Positions 45,316 through 54,320 are shown, numbered from the stretch's first letter. The stretch is 64,000 nucleotides of DNA from Dokdonella_A sp964582225 (GCA_964582225.1 CAZORA010000005.1:50464-114463); one strand, 5' to 3'. Numbers and translations: made by a program. Notes: generated by a model from the sequence alone, not told the origin.

Positions 45316-46095
45316 ATGCGCATTGGGTCCGTGGTTCTCATCCTGCTGTTCGTTACGGGTTTCTGCGCAACGCCTGCCGCCGCGCTGCAATCGCTCCAGG
45401 TGTCGTTCGAGGGGCGAAACTACACCGTGGTCGAACTCGATCTGGCGCACGATCAACTCGAGCTGGTATGGCGGGACGCCGCCGATCACGCTTACGGGAG
45501 CATCGACGCACTGCGGGCTGCGAAGGCTGCGCGCGGCCGCAAGCTGCTCTTTGCGACCAATGCGGGCATGTACGACAGGGAAGCGCGTCCACTCGGCCTG
45601 CACGTCGAAGAGGGGCGCGTCCTGCGGCCACTGAATGTCGCCCGGCCGGCGTCCGGCAAGGGCAATTTTGCGATCCCTCCGAACGGCATCTTCTACGTCG
45701 ATGTCGACGGCCACGCCGGGGTGCTGCCCAGCGCGAGCTGGCCCGACGCCGGCATCAAGGCGCGGCTGGCCACCCAGTCAGGCCCGATGCTGCTGATCGA
45801 TGGCGCGGTCAACCCGCGTTTCATCGTCGATTCGGACAGCCGCAAGTGGCGGAGCGCGGTTTGCGCCCGCGAGCCCGAGCGCGTGACGTTTGCGGTCAGT
45901 GAGGTTCCGGTCAGCTTTTTTGGCTTCGCCGAGTTTTTCCGCAAGCGGATCGGCTGTCGCGACGCGCTGTATCTCGACGGTACGCTGACCCGCATCTACA
46001 CGCGTGAGCGCGGCTACGCCGGGGCGCCCGCCTTCCTGGTGCGGCCTTACGTGGGCATGCTGGCGGTGTTCGAACCGCCGGCGCCGCGCAAGTGA
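45316..46095 (+). CDS. Secreted phosphodiester glycosidase family protein (DUF2233, YigE-like)
   Basis: 259 residues from ATG 45316 with GGAG at 45301. Signal peptide MRIGSVVLILLFVTGFCATPAAA, then the DUF2233/NAGPA-like fold: FATNAGMYDREARPLGLHVE, PPNGIFYVD, TQSGPMLLIDG and DALYLDGTLTRIY. The animal relative removes GlcNAc from phosphodiester-linked sugars; bacterial members are mostly uncharacterised. Expected in the periplasm. Convergent with the Smr gene, with stops 7 bp apart. Confidence 0.87.
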   Translation: MRIGSVVLILLFVTGFCATPAAALQSLQVSFEGRNYTVVELDLAHDQLELVWRDAADHAYGSIDALRAAKAARGRKLLFATNAGMYDREARPLGLHVEEGRVLRPLNVARPASGKGNFAIPPNGIFYVDVDGHAGVLPSASWPDAGIKARLATQSGPMLLIDGAVNPRFIVDSDSRKWRSAVCAREPERVTFAVSEVPVSFFGFAEFFRKRIGCRDALYLDGTLTRIYTRERGYAGAPAFLVRPYVGMLAVFEPPAPRK

Positions 46096-46101
46096 CTCGG
46101 C

Positions 46102-46638
46102 TCAGGCTCGCTGCAGCAGCACGACGACCGCTCCGGTTCCGCCCTGCGCGGGGCGCGCGGAGCTGAAGGCGAGGACGTCGGCGCGACGACGCAACAGGCC
46201 GTCGACCAAGCGCTTCAGCACCGGGCCCCGCGCGGCCGAGCGCAGACCCTTGCCGTGCACGATGCGCACGCAGAGCTGGCCTTCGCGGCGGCACTCCTCG
46301 AGAAACAGCGCGATCGCCGCGCGCGCCACCTGGCTCGACATCTCGTGCAGATCGATCTCGGCGCGCACGCTGAAGTGGCCGCGCCGCAGCTGCTGCAGGA
46401 GGCGTCGCGGTTGGCCAGGCTTCAGATAGTGGATCTCGTCGCCACCCTCGATCGCCGGATCGCTCGGTGCGGCGAGCAGCTCGTCGCGCACGCGCAGCTC
46501 GTCGAGCAGCGCCTGGGTCGGCTCTGGCGCCGGTCGCAAGCGCGGTGGATGTGCCGCGGGCTTGCGGCGCAGCGGGCGCACCGGGCCAATCGCCTCGCGA
46601 AACAGGTGCGCGTCGGGGTCGTCGTGACGAGAGCTCAT
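46102..46638 (-). CDS. Smr domain protein (SmrB/YdaL-like)
   Basis: 178 residues. The N-terminal half is charged and proline-rich; the C-terminal half is a Smr domain with IDLHEMSSQVARAAIALFLEEC (the D-L-H motif), VRIVHGKGLRS (H-G-x-G loop) and FSSARPAQGGTGAVVVLL. Smr domains nick nucleic acids; E. coli SmrB cleaves mRNA at collided ribosomes, and this protein has similar size and order. MutS2 features are absent. Convergent with the DUF2233 gene; divergent from surE. Confidence 0.88.
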   Translation of the reverse strand: MSSRHDDPDAHLFREAIGPVRPLRRKPAAHPPRLRPAPEPTQALLDELRVRDELLAAPSDPAIEGGDEIHYLKPGQPRRLLQQLRRGHFSVRAEIDLHEMSSQVARAAIALFLEECRREGQLCVRIVHGKGLRSAARGPVLKRLVDGLLRRRADVLAFSSARPAQGGTGAVVVLLQRA

Positions 46639-46810
46639 GCGTGCAGGTTAGCAGGGCGCTCGGCGTCGGTTCGCCGAACGTCGCAGTCGGGTGTCGAGCG
46701 TACGCGGAGCACGGGTTGGAGCCGGATGATCGGCTATGATGCCGGGTTCGCGCGAGCGCGCGCGGATCGTCGCGCCGGCACCTGGCGCGGGAGAGCGGAT
46801 CGGAAACGGC

Positions 46811-47587
46811 ATGCGGGTTCTCGTCAGCAATGATGACGGCGTCGACGCGCGCGGCATTCAGGTGCTCGCGCGGCGCCTGGCCGAGGTGGGAGAGGTCACC
46901 GTGGTGGCGCCCGACCGCGATCGTTCCGGCGCCAGCAATTCGCTGACCCTCGATCAGCCGGTGCGCGCGGTGCAGCTCGATCCGTCACGCTGGCGGGTGG
47001 CCGGGACGCCGACCGACTGCGTGCATCTTGCGCTCTCGGGGTTGCTCGAACGCCAGCCCGACATCGTCGTCTCCGGCATCAACGACGCGGCCAACCTGGG
47101 CGATGACGTGATCTATTCCGGCACCGTTTCGGCAGCGATGGAGGGACGCTTCCTGGGTCTGCCCTCGATTGCCGTGTCGCTTGCCAGCCGCAATCACGCG
47201 CCGCTCCATTTCGACAGCGCGGCAGACGCGGTGCTGCTGCTGATGCGCCGCCTGCTGGTCGATCCGCTGCCCGCCGACACCATTCTCAATGTCAACGTGC
47301 CGGATCGCCCCTGGGCCGAGATTCGCGGCTTGGCGGTGACCCGGCTCGGCCGTCGCCACCGCGCCGCGCCCTGCGTCGTGCAACACGATCCGCGTGGTCA
47401 GCCGCTCTACTGGATCGGCCCGCCGGGCGACGCCGAGGACGACGGGCCGGGGACCGACTTCAACGCAATCCGCGACGGTTATGTTTCGATCACCCCGATT
47501 CACGTCGATCTAACCCGCTTTCAGGCGCTGGAAAAGGTCAGCAGCTGGGTGGCGGCGCTGGAGCAGCACATGCCGGGGGTGGTGTGA
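46811..47587 (+). CDS. surE: 5'/3'-nucleotidase SurE
   Basis: 258 residues from ATG 46811; the upstream in-frame ATG at 46736 precedes a non-conserved stretch. Begins MRVLVSNDDGVDARGIQVLA with the metal-binding Asp pair; PDRDRSGASNSLTL holds the conserved Ser/Asn, GTPTDCVHLAL and VVSGINDAANLGDDVIYSGTV complete the active site. Removes phosphate from nucleoside monophosphates. First gene of a surE-pcm-yqaA-nlpD run; the pcm GTG overlaps its stop (GTGTGA, 47584-47587). Confidence 0.95.
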   Translation: MRVLVSNDDGVDARGIQVLARRLAEVGEVTVVAPDRDRSGASNSLTLDQPVRAVQLDPSRWRVAGTPTDCVHLALSGLLERQPDIVVSGINDAANLGDDVIYSGTVSAAMEGRFLGLPSIAVSLASRNHAPLHFDSAADAVLLLMRRLLVDPLPADTILNVNVPDRPWAEIRGLAVTRLGRRHRAAPCVVQHDPRGQPLYWIGPPGDAEDDGPGTDFNAIRDGYVSITPIHVDLTRFQALEKVSSWVAALEQHMPGVV

Positions 47588-48258
47588 ACGTGCTGCCGGG
47601 AGATGGGTCCGCGCGCGGACACGGCATGACCTCGCAGCGCGTCCGCGATCGCCTGGTGGAGAAGCTGGCTGCGGAGGGCATCGGGGACCGGCGGGTGCTG
47701 GACGTGATCGGGCGGGTGCCGCGACACCTGTTCATCGACGAAGCGCTGGCCTCGCGCGCCTACGAGAACACCGCGCTGCCGATCGGCGCCGGACAGACGA
47801 TCTCCCAGCCGTGGATGGTCGCGCGGATGAGCGAGGCGCTGATCGAAGCGCGCGTGCCGCGGCGGGTGCTGGAGATCGGTACCGGTTCGGGTTATCAGAC
47901 GGCGGTGCTCGCCGAGCTGGCGGAGCAGGTTTACACGGTCGAGCGGATCGAAGAGCTGCTGCGGCTTGCGCGCCGACGCTTCCGCAAGCTCGGCTATTCC
48001 AACATCCGCTCGCGGCACGACGACGGACGCTTGGGCTGGCCCGAGGAGGCACCCTTCGACGCCATTTTGGTGACGGCAGCGGGAACCCGGCTGGAATCGC
48101 GCCTGCTCGAACAACTGAGCGCCGACGGCTGCCTGGTGGCTCCGGCCGGACCCGCCGGCAGGCAGCAGCTCCTGCGCGTGCGCGCCGGCAAGGATGGCTG
48201 GGTCGATGAAGCGCTGGGTGCGGTGAGCTTCGTCCCGCTGCGCAGCGGGGTCCAATGA
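47584..48258 (+). CDS. pcm: Protein-L-isoaspartate O-methyltransferase
   Basis: 224 residues from GTG 47584; an internal ATG at 47626 (MTSQRVRDRLVEKL) is a credible alternative. SAM-dependent repair enzyme for isomerised Asp residues. Motifs: PRHLFIDEALASRAYEN, PIGAGQTISQPWMVARM (substrate), RVLEIGTGSGYQTAVLAELA (SAM loop) and FDAILVTAAG. In the classical operon with surE. Confidence 0.95.
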   Translation: MNVLPGDGSARGHGMTSQRVRDRLVEKLAAEGIGDRRVLDVIGRVPRHLFIDEALASRAYENTALPIGAGQTISQPWMVARMSEALIEARVPRRVLEIGTGSGYQTAVLAELAEQVYTVERIEELLRLARRRFRKLGYSNIRSRHDDGRLGWPEEAPFDAILVTAAGTRLESRLLEQLSADGCLVAPAGPAGRQQLLRVRAGKDGWVDEALGAVSFVPLRSGVQ

Positions 48259-48292
48259 AGACCACTCTCCAGCCGCGTCCACGACTGCGGCA

Positions 48293-48898
48293 ATGAAGCT
48301 ATTCGGTCCCTTGTATGCGCGCACGCTGCGCTGGGCTCGCCATCGCCATGCGGAGCGCTATCTCGCGCTATTGAGCTTCGTCGAGGCGATCATCTTCCCG
48401 GTGGCGCCGGAAGTGATGCTGGCGCCCATGACTCTGGCTCGACCGCGGTGCTGGGCGCGCTTCGCCACGGTCAGTCTGATCGGCTCGCTGCTCGGTGCCG
48501 TGATTGGCTATGCGCTCGGCCACTACGCCTTCCACGCCCTGCGCCCGGTCTTCGACGCACTCGGCTGGCTGCCGCGGATCGAGGCGCTGGTCGGCGACCT
48601 CGAGCGTGATGTCGCGCTGCATCCCTGGAATGCATTCTGGGCGCTGGTCATCGCCGGCTTCATGCCGGTGCCGCTGAAGATCTTCACTTGGGCCTCGGGG
48701 ATCGTCGGTGTGCCCCCGCTGCCTTTTCTGGCGGCGATGTTTGTCGGTCGCGGCAAGCGGGTGTTTCTGCTGGGCGGGCTGATCCGGCTCGGCGGCGAGC
48801 GCGCCGAACGGGTACTCGAACGCTGGATAGAATGGATCGGCTGGGCGGTGTTGGTTCTGCTCGCCGCCGCGCTGCTTTATTTCGGGCTGCTTCGTTAG
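48293..48898 (+). CDS. YqaA family membrane protein (DedA/VTT-like)
   Basis: 201 residues, four to five membrane segments. Contains FVEAIIFPVAPEVMLAPMTL, ATVSLIGSLLGAVIGYALGHYAF and IAGFMPVPLKIFTWASGIVG, the SNARE-associated/VTT pattern of YqaA proteins, which are related to DedA lipid scramblases. It probably acts in the inner membrane; the substrate is unproven. Inserted between pcm and nlpD, as is common in this group of bacteria. The next gene starts about 10 bp downstream. Confidence 0.88.
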   Translation: MKLFGPLYARTLRWARHRHAERYLALLSFVEAIIFPVAPEVMLAPMTLARPRCWARFATVSLIGSLLGAVIGYALGHYAFHALRPVFDALGWLPRIEALVGDLERDVALHPWNAFWALVIAGFMPVPLKIFTWASGIVGVPPLPFLAAMFVGRGKRVFLLGGLIRLGGERAERVLERWIEWIGWAVLVLLAAALLYFGLLR

Positions 48899-48908
48899 GA
48901 TGGAGGAC

Positions 48909-49940
48909 ATGCCAAGGGGGATGTGCAAGGTGTTGCGGCTGCGGGCCGCGGCGATCACGCTCACGCTGGCCGGCTGCGCGTCGACCGGTCCGGCGCCAGT
49001 GACCGATCTCGGCAGCAGCATCATGCCGGCAGGAAGTGCCGCCAGGGCGCCGGCGCCGGCGAAGTCCGGCATGCACCGCGTAGTGCGCGGCGATACGCTT
49101 TACAGCATCGCTTTCCGCAACGAGCTGGATTATCGCGAGCTCGCCGCCTGGAACGGTATCGCTTCACCCTACACGATCTATGTCGACCAGGAGCTGCGCC
49201 TGCAGCCACCTGCGCGCCCGGCTGCAGCGGCAAGCCCGGCCTCGCTACAGCCCGTGCCTGCAAGCAGGCCGGCGCCCGGCCCATTCGTCGACGCCCCCGC
49301 AGCGGCTGAACCCGAACCCGCCACGCCGATCGCGCCTGCGCCCCAGCCGCCTGCAGCAGAGCCGGAGCGCGCCGTCGCATCTCCGGTGGACGCCCCGGCG
49401 CCGGCGCGCGCTGCCGGGGCGGTCGGCGCGCCTGCGTCGTCGATCACGGAGCCCGCGGCGGAGCTTGCTGCGGTGTCCATCACGCCTGCCGAAGCAATCC
49501 CCGCCGAGAGCGTCGCGCGCCCCACGGCCACCGCAGTGCCGCCGGCGGCGCCGCAGATGGTGGTCGGCAACATCGCCTGGCGCTGGCCAGCGCCAGGTCG
49601 GGTGCTTTCGGGTTTTCAGCCCAACGACCGCACCCACCAGGGCATCGACATCGACGGCAAGGCCGGCGAGCCAATCCGAGCCGCCGCTGCCGGCGCGGTG
49701 GTCTACAGCGGCAACGGATTGATCGGCTACGGGGAGCTGATCATCATCAAGCACAGCCCTGACTACCTCTCCGCCTATGGCTACAACCGCAAGCGCCTGG
49801 TCAAGGAAGGTGAGCAGGTGCAGGCCGGTCAGGTCATCGCCGAAATGGGTGCCTCCAGCGCCGGCCGCGACGCCTTGCACTTCGAGATCCGCCGCGGCGG
49901 CAAGCCGACCAACCCGCTGGATTTCCTGCCGCGCCGCTGA
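48909..49940 (+). CDS. nlpD: NlpD-type lipoprotein, LysM plus degenerate LytM domain
   Basis: 343 residues from ATG 48909; ATGs at 48900 and 48921 are also possible, and GGAGG at 48902 fits none ideally. Lipobox LTLAGC gives an outer-membrane lipoprotein. LysM about 55-98 (HRVVRGDTLYSIAFRNELDY...IYVDQELRL), then a long Ala/Pro-rich linker (about 100-220) and a LytM/M23-like domain (HQGIDIDGKAGEPIRAAAAG...ALHFEIRRGGKPTNPLDFLP). The last motif has A-L-H-F-E rather than H-x-H, so zinc binding is incomplete; like E. coli NlpD it should activate AmiC-type amidases during division rather than cut peptidoglycan. rpoS, the usual downstream neighbour, is absent. Confidence 0.92.
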   Translation: MPRGMCKVLRLRAAAITLTLAGCASTGPAPVTDLGSSIMPAGSAARAPAPAKSGMHRVVRGDTLYSIAFRNELDYRELAAWNGIASPYTIYVDQELRLQPPARPAAAASPASLQPVPASRPAPGPFVDAPAAAEPEPATPIAPAPQPPAAEPERAVASPVDAPAPARAAGAVGAPASSITEPAAELAAVSITPAEAIPAESVARPTATAVPPAAPQMVVGNIAWRWPAPGRVLSGFQPNDRTHQGIDIDGKAGEPIRAAAAGAVVYSGNGLIGYGELIIIKHSPDYLSAYGYNRKRLVKEGEQVQAGQVIAEMGASSAGRDALHFEIRRGGKPTNPLDFLPRR

Positions 49941-49953
49941 CTGGCGGTGACGG

Positions 49954-49975
49954 GAGCAGGCCGTCCGTCCTGCTC
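49954..49975 (+). terminator. Hairpin downstream of nlpD, possible terminator
   Basis: GAGCAGG-ccgtccgt-CCTGCTC, a 7-bp stem starting 13 bp after the nlpD stop. It has no U-tract, so it is a weak call. The remaining gap to the porin (to 50227) includes an AT-richer stretch near 50110-50130 (CTTGTTAAATTTGCG) that could hold the porin promoter. Confidence 0.35.
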
Positions 49976-50227
49976 GCGGCCTTCCTCCGCAAACCTTTCC
50001 CGGGCTGCTGCCGAATCCCGCCGCGAGGCTTGATCTGACGCCTTCCGGAAGGTGCGGGAAGCCCGTGCGGTGCTTTGTCGCGCTAGCCGATTTCGTCGCC
50101 TTTTCCGTCTTCACCTTGTTAAATTTGCGTTTGAGGCGCGGGTGAAAACCTGACCGGAAGGTCGGCGACGCGAGGCGGGTTCGCTGCTCGTCGCCGCCCG
50201 CAACGATGACGACAACGGATCCATCCC

Positions 50228-51424
50228 ATGCCCCGATCCCGAAAGTTTGCCGCGCTGTGTGCTGCCGCCCTGCTGTCGCTGGGGCCGATCGCCTCGCTGG
50301 CTGCGAGCGCCGCCGAGAGTGCTGCCGTACTCGACCTGCGCTACCGCTGGGAGCAGGTGGACGACGCCGGCTTCGCGCGCGACGCCCAGGCGCAGACCCT
50401 GCGCCTGCGGCTGGGCTACCGTTGGGTGTTCGCTCCCGGCTGGCAGCTCTACGCCGACGCCGAGCATGTGCAGCCGCTGTTCGGCGAGCACTACAACAGC
50501 ACCGCCAACGGCCGCACCCAGTACCCGGTCGTCCTCGATCCGAAATCGAGCGAGCTCAACCAGGCCTTCATCGGCTGGACCGGCGAGGGCTCCTCCGCAA
50601 GTCTGGGGCGCCAGCGGGTGGCGCTCGACAACCAGCGTTTCTTCGGCACGGTGGGCTGGCGCCAGAACGAGCAGACCTTCGATGCGCTGGCCCTCGGCCG
50701 CGATTTCGGCGAGAGCTCGCAGTTTCGCTACCTCTATCTCGACCGGGTGCTGCGCGTGGTCGGGCACGACCATCCGGATCCGCTGCAGCGACGCTGGCGG
50801 CTGCACGGGCACCTGCTGCACGCCGAGCAGGCTTCTCCGATCGGGCGCTTCGCCGCCTACGCCTATCTGGTGGAGAACCGCGACATGCCGGCGCTGTCGA
50901 GCCGCACCTTCGGCTTGCGTTGGACCGGCGAGCGCGAACTCGACGGACTCCGCTTCGACTGGACCCTGGAGTACGCCCACCAAGGCGACTGGGCCAACAA
51001 CCCCTTCGGGCGCAGCGCGAACTATCGGCTGATCGAGCCGAGCCTGAAGTGGCGCGGTGTGACCTTCAAGGCCGGCCAGGAAGTCCTCGGTGGCGACGGC
51101 AGCTACGGCTTCAGCACGCCCTACGCCACCCTGCACGCCTTCAATGGCTGGGCCGACCGCTTCGGCACGACCCCGCTGGACGGGCTGGACGACCGCTACC
51201 TGGGTGCGCTCGGCAGCCTTCCCGGCGGCTTCGGCTGGGCGCTCACCTGGCACGATTTCCGCGCCGACAGCGGCAGAGCACGCTACGGGCGGGAGTGGGA
51301 TGCCTCGCTGAGCCGCGCGTTCGGCAAGCACTGGAACCTGCTGCTCAAGCTCGCCGACTACCGCGCGCGCGACTTTTCCACCGACGTGCGCAAGTACTGG
51401 TTCAGTGTGGAGTACCGCTACTGA
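50228..51424 (+). CDS. Outer membrane porin of the alginate-export (AlgE/OprD-like) type
   Basis: 398 residues with signal peptide MPRSRKFAALCAAALLSLGP and an all-beta body of alternating strands (LRYRWEQVDD, LRLRLGYRWVFAPGWQLYADAEH, AFIGWTGEGSSASLGRQRV), ending KYWFSVEYRY with the aromatic C-terminus recognised by the Bam machine. The GRQRVALDNQRFFGTVGWRQNEQTF segment is typical of alginate_export-domain porins, where it often precedes the pore constriction. The transported solute is unknown; no alginate genes lie near. Convergent with sirB2, stops 12 bp apart. Confidence 0.85.
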   Translation: MPRSRKFAALCAAALLSLGPIASLAASAAESAAVLDLRYRWEQVDDAGFARDAQAQTLRLRLGYRWVFAPGWQLYADAEHVQPLFGEHYNSTANGRTQYPVVLDPKSSELNQAFIGWTGEGSSASLGRQRVALDNQRFFGTVGWRQNEQTFDALALGRDFGESSQFRYLYLDRVLRVVGHDHPDPLQRRWRLHGHLLHAEQASPIGRFAAYAYLVENRDMPALSSRTFGLRWTGERELDGLRFDWTLEYAHQGDWANNPFGRSANYRLIEPSLKWRGVTFKAGQEVLGGDGSYGFSTPYATLHAFNGWADRFGTTPLDGLDDRYLGALGSLPGGFGWALTWHDFRADSGRARYGREWDASLSRAFGKHWNLLLKLADYRARDFSTDVRKYWFSVEYRY

Positions 51425-51436
51425 ACGGGCGCGGGC

Positions 51437-51838
51437 TCAGGAGATGAAGGGCGCGAAGGCGCCCCAGGGGTTGTGGCTCCGGGCGACGCTGACGATGAAC
51501 AGATACACCGCGAGCGCGGCGATGAAGCAGCCGATCTGTGCGCCGCGCGTACGACCGCGCTTCAGTGCCAGCGTGCCGAGCACGATATAAACCACCAGCA
51601 GCAGCACCTTGACCGTCAGCCAGGCCTGAACGAAGGGGTACTGGTGGACGATGAAAAGGAGCAGGATCGCTGCGGCGAGCAGCGTGCTGTCGATCACGTA
51701 AGACAAGCGACGCAGCGCGAGATGGTTGGTGAAGCGCGAGCGTGCCAGCATCATCAGTCCGCGCACGCTGAACAGCGATCCCGACAGGATCACGGCCCAG
51801 ATGTGGACCCACTTGATTTGCAGATACCACGCCGCCAT
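51437..51838 (-). CDS. SirB2 family membrane protein
   Basis: 133 residues from ATG 51838, four predicted membrane helices. Contains WYLQIKWVHIWAVILSGSLFSVRGLMM and HQYPFVQAWLTVKVLLLVVYIVLGTLALKRG, the SirB2 pattern with conserved histidines suggestive of metal or heme contact. SirB2 was first described as affecting invasion gene expression in Salmonella; the biochemical role is unknown. It follows nnrS by 5 bp on the same strand, so the two are probably co-transcribed. Confidence 0.85.
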   Translation of the reverse strand: MAAWYLQIKWVHIWAVILSGSLFSVRGLMMLARSRFTNHLALRRLSYVIDSTLLAAAILLLFIVHQYPFVQAWLTVKVLLLVVYIVLGTLALKRGRTRGAQIGCFIAALAVYLFIVSVARSHNPWGAFAPFIS

Positions 51839-51843
51839 CGGGC

Positions 51844-53163
51844 TTAACCCGGCCGGCCGTCGAGCCGCGGCGTCATGTAAATGCGGAGCGAGCGCAGCGC
51901 CCAGGGCAGAAAGGCGACGAGCCAGCCGAAACCTGCGATGGCGAGCCACAGCGCCGGATCGCTGCGGGTGATTTCGGCCCAGATCCTTGCCAGCGTCACG
52001 AATTGCAGCGCGACAAAGGCGAACCAGGCGGTGGCCGTCATCGCCAGCGGTCGGCCGGCGTGGCCCTGGGTGACCCGGGTCACCATCGCCACCAGCATCG
52101 AACCAAAGAAGCCGATGGTGAGCGCATGCACCGGCGCGCGACCGAGCAGGAAGCCGTGGTCGCTGAAGGCGAGCAGACTCTGCACCGCATACAAGGCAAA
52201 GGCGACGGGCAGCCACAGGAAGCCCAAGTGGAGCACCGCGAGCAGCCCCGGCCGCATGCAGCGCCAGGGCTTCCAAGCGAGCGCATGCCAGACGAAGACG
52301 AGTGCCAGCGGCGCGTCGGCAAGCCACAGCCAATCCTGGCGGTGGCTCAGATCAAGCGCGAGATGGCCGAGCAGCAGCAGCCAGACGAGCGGCAGGCTCC
52401 AGCTCGGGCGCACCATCTCGTAGTCGGGGCCCACGATGTTCTTGCTGAAGAACGGCAGCATGCGGTGGCAGACGGTGAAGAAGATCGGCAGCAGCAGGCC
52501 GAAGCTGCCGAGCTTGATGGCGACGAAGGCGAGCTGCCAGGGTGCGCCGAGCGTGAACGCGCCGAAGGCGAGCAGTCCGCAGGCGCCGAGCACCAGGGCC
52601 ACATAGGTCGACAGTGCGTGACGGTCCTTGCCGCCGTTGCGCACGAGTACGCCGCCGAGGGCGATCAGTCCGGCGATCCAGCCGGCCAGCATCAGCGCCA
52701 TGCCGGCGAGCAGCACGAGCTTCGAGCCGAGCAGGCCGACGTGGACCAGCAGGTAGCCGCCGAAAACGCCGATGAATACGGGCACATAGTGGCGCCGGGT
52801 GAGCGGCGGCTGGCCCATCCAGCGCGTGTAGACGGTTAGCAGGAAGCCGAAAATGAAGAGCGGCAGCATGCCGTATTGGGTGAAGATCGCGTGCGCCCAG
52901 CCGGGCGGCACCGGTGCTACCGGAAAGCCGTGGCCGAAACGCGTGGCGCCGAGGAAGCAGGCCCACCAGAGCATCGACACGATGACTGCAGAGGCGCCAG
53001 CGAAGAACATCAGCCGGTGCGGCGCAGCGGCCATCACCGTCGGCAGGTCCGAAAGCGCCTGCAGCAGCGAGCGATCTGTTGCGGAATGTTCGTGTTCGCC
53101 GCTCATTTCGACCTGCACCGAAATGCCGCGCAAGCTGCGGCCGCTTCGAGAGGATTCACTCAT
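51844..53163 (-). CDS. nnrS: NnrS family membrane protein (nitric oxide stress)
   Basis: 439 residues from ATG 53163; longer in-frame versions lack family N-terminal features. About twelve membrane helices with NnrS marks HRLMFFAGASAVIVSMLWW, WAHAIFTQYGMLPLFIFGFLLT, FFTVCHRMLPFFSKNI and ALTIGFFGSMLVAMVTRVTQGHAG; several histidines are likely heme/metal ligands. NnrS protects against iron-nitrosyl damage under NO stress in other bacteria. Upstream, TTGAT-gcac-GTCAG (53198-53211) loosely resembles an FNR/DNR box but is too imperfect to count on. No denitrification reductases are in the window. Confidence 0.9.
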   Translation of the reverse strand: MSESSRSGRSLRGISVQVEMSGEHEHSATDRSLLQALSDLPTVMAAAPHRLMFFAGASAVIVSMLWWACFLGATRFGHGFPVAPVPPGWAHAIFTQYGMLPLFIFGFLLTVYTRWMGQPPLTRRHYVPVFIGVFGGYLLVHVGLLGSKLVLLAGMALMLAGWIAGLIALGGVLVRNGGKDRHALSTYVALVLGACGLLAFGAFTLGAPWQLAFVAIKLGSFGLLLPIFFTVCHRMLPFFSKNIVGPDYEMVRPSWSLPLVWLLLLGHLALDLSHRQDWLWLADAPLALVFVWHALAWKPWRCMRPGLLAVLHLGFLWLPVAFALYAVQSLLAFSDHGFLLGRAPVHALTIGFFGSMLVAMVTRVTQGHAGRPLAMTATAWFAFVALQFVTLARIWAEITRSDPALWLAIAGFGWLVAFLPWALRSLRIYMTPRLDGRPG

Positions 53164-53330
53164 CTTGCAATTGTGAATCGCCTGCGTCCGGGCGATCTTG
53201 ATGCACGTCAGAGCGCCCGGATCGAGCGCCGCGCGCCGCGCGGAGCCGGTGATCATTCAAAAACCGTGACGTGGGCGCCGCGGGGGGTGCTTGGCGATGC
53301 AGGACTCGGGCGGGTGGTTGATCCACCTTC

Positions 53331-54320
53331 TCAGGGCACGGTCGGCCGACCCTCGCTCATCCATTCCAGCAGCGAACCGTCGTACATGCGGGTCTTCGGC
53401 ACGCCGACGATTTCGTCCATGACGAACCAGGCGCCCGCGGCGAGGTGTCCGGTGTTGCAATAAGTGATGCTCGGCTGGTTCGGGCTGATGCCGAGCTGGG
53501 GCAGGATCTTCGCGTATTTGGCCTTGCTCAGATAGAAGGTAGCGATGCCGTCGGTGCGCACGATGGCGTCGGTCGGAAATACCCGCGCGCCCTCGATGTG
53601 CCCATAGTGGGGCAGAACCCCGACCTTGACGATGCCGAGGAACTGCGGCATCGACCGCGCGTCGATCAGCTGCACGCCGCTCTTGAGCGCGGCGGCGGTG
53701 GCGGCGCTGTCGGCGGTCCAGTCGAGCTTCGGCTCTTGCGCGGTCCAGCTGCCCGGAAACGGCTCGGCGGCTTCGGTGTCCACGGGGTAGCCAGCCTGCA
53801 GCCAGGAGGCGAGGCCACCGTTGAGGATCGCCACCTGCTCGGTACCGAAGGTCTTGAGCGTCCAGTACAGGCGCGCCGCCATGTCCAGCGAGTGGGTGCC
53901 GGCGTCGATCGATGCGGAAGCGTCGGCCGGGGAAACGATCACCAGCGGCTTGCCGCCGTCGACGCCGGCGTCCTGCAGGATGCTCTGGAACTCGTAGCCG
54001 GAAGGGCGCATGAAGCCGATGTCCCGGCCCTCGATCTCGCGCGCCGTGCGGATGTCGGCGAAGCGCACCAGGCGCGACCCGGGGATGTGCCCGCCGACTG
54101 CGACCAGCTGTTTCTTTCCGTTCGCGTCGGTGCTGAAGCGAGGCGGCGCGGTGAAGCTTTCCGGCTGATCGCGCACGTCCACCACCATCACTTCGGCGAG
54201 GTGCGCCTTGAGCCACTGCGCGTCGACCAACGGCCCGGGCAGGCTCGCCGCGGCGGAGGCTACGCTCCAGCCCAGCGCAGCCAGGAAGATCCCGAACGTG
54301 AGTCCCCGTGCTGCTTTCAT
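53331..54320 (-). CDS. Periplasmic sulfurtransferase (tandem rhodanese)
   Basis: 329 residues from ATG 54320 (GGAG 7 nt upstream; ATG 54323 is adjacent). Signal peptide to about residue 24, then two rhodanese domains: MVVDVRDQPESF...GHIPGSRLVRFADI in the first, whose active loop (VIVSPADASAS) has no Cys, and QLIDARSMPQF...GHIEGARVFPT plus YCNTGHLAAGAWFVM in the second, with the catalytic Cys. Transfers sulfane sulfur (thiosulfate or mercaptopyruvate to a thiol acceptor) in the periplasm. The donor cannot be called from the loop alone. A 167-bp gap separates it from nnrS. Confidence 0.9.
   Translation of the reverse strand: MKAARGLTFGIFLAALGWSVASAAASLPGPLVDAQWLKAHLAEVMVVDVRDQPESFTAPPRFSTDANGKKQLVAVGGHIPGSRLVRFADIRTAREIEGRDIGFMRPSGYEFQSILQDAGVDGGKPLVIVSPADASASIDAGTHSLDMAARLYWTLKTFGTEQVAILNGGLASWLQAGYPVDTEAAEPFPGSWTAQEPKLDWTADSAATAAALKSGVQLIDARSMPQFLGIVKVGVLPHYGHIEGARVFPTDAIVRTDGIATFYLSKAKYAKILPQLGISPNQPSITYCNTGHLAAGAWFVMDEIVGVPKTRMYDGSLLEWMSEGRPTVP

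Noticed and set aside
49941..50227. rpoS or a remnant of it after nlpD
   Set aside because: No sigma-70 motifs in any frame; the next gene is a porin.
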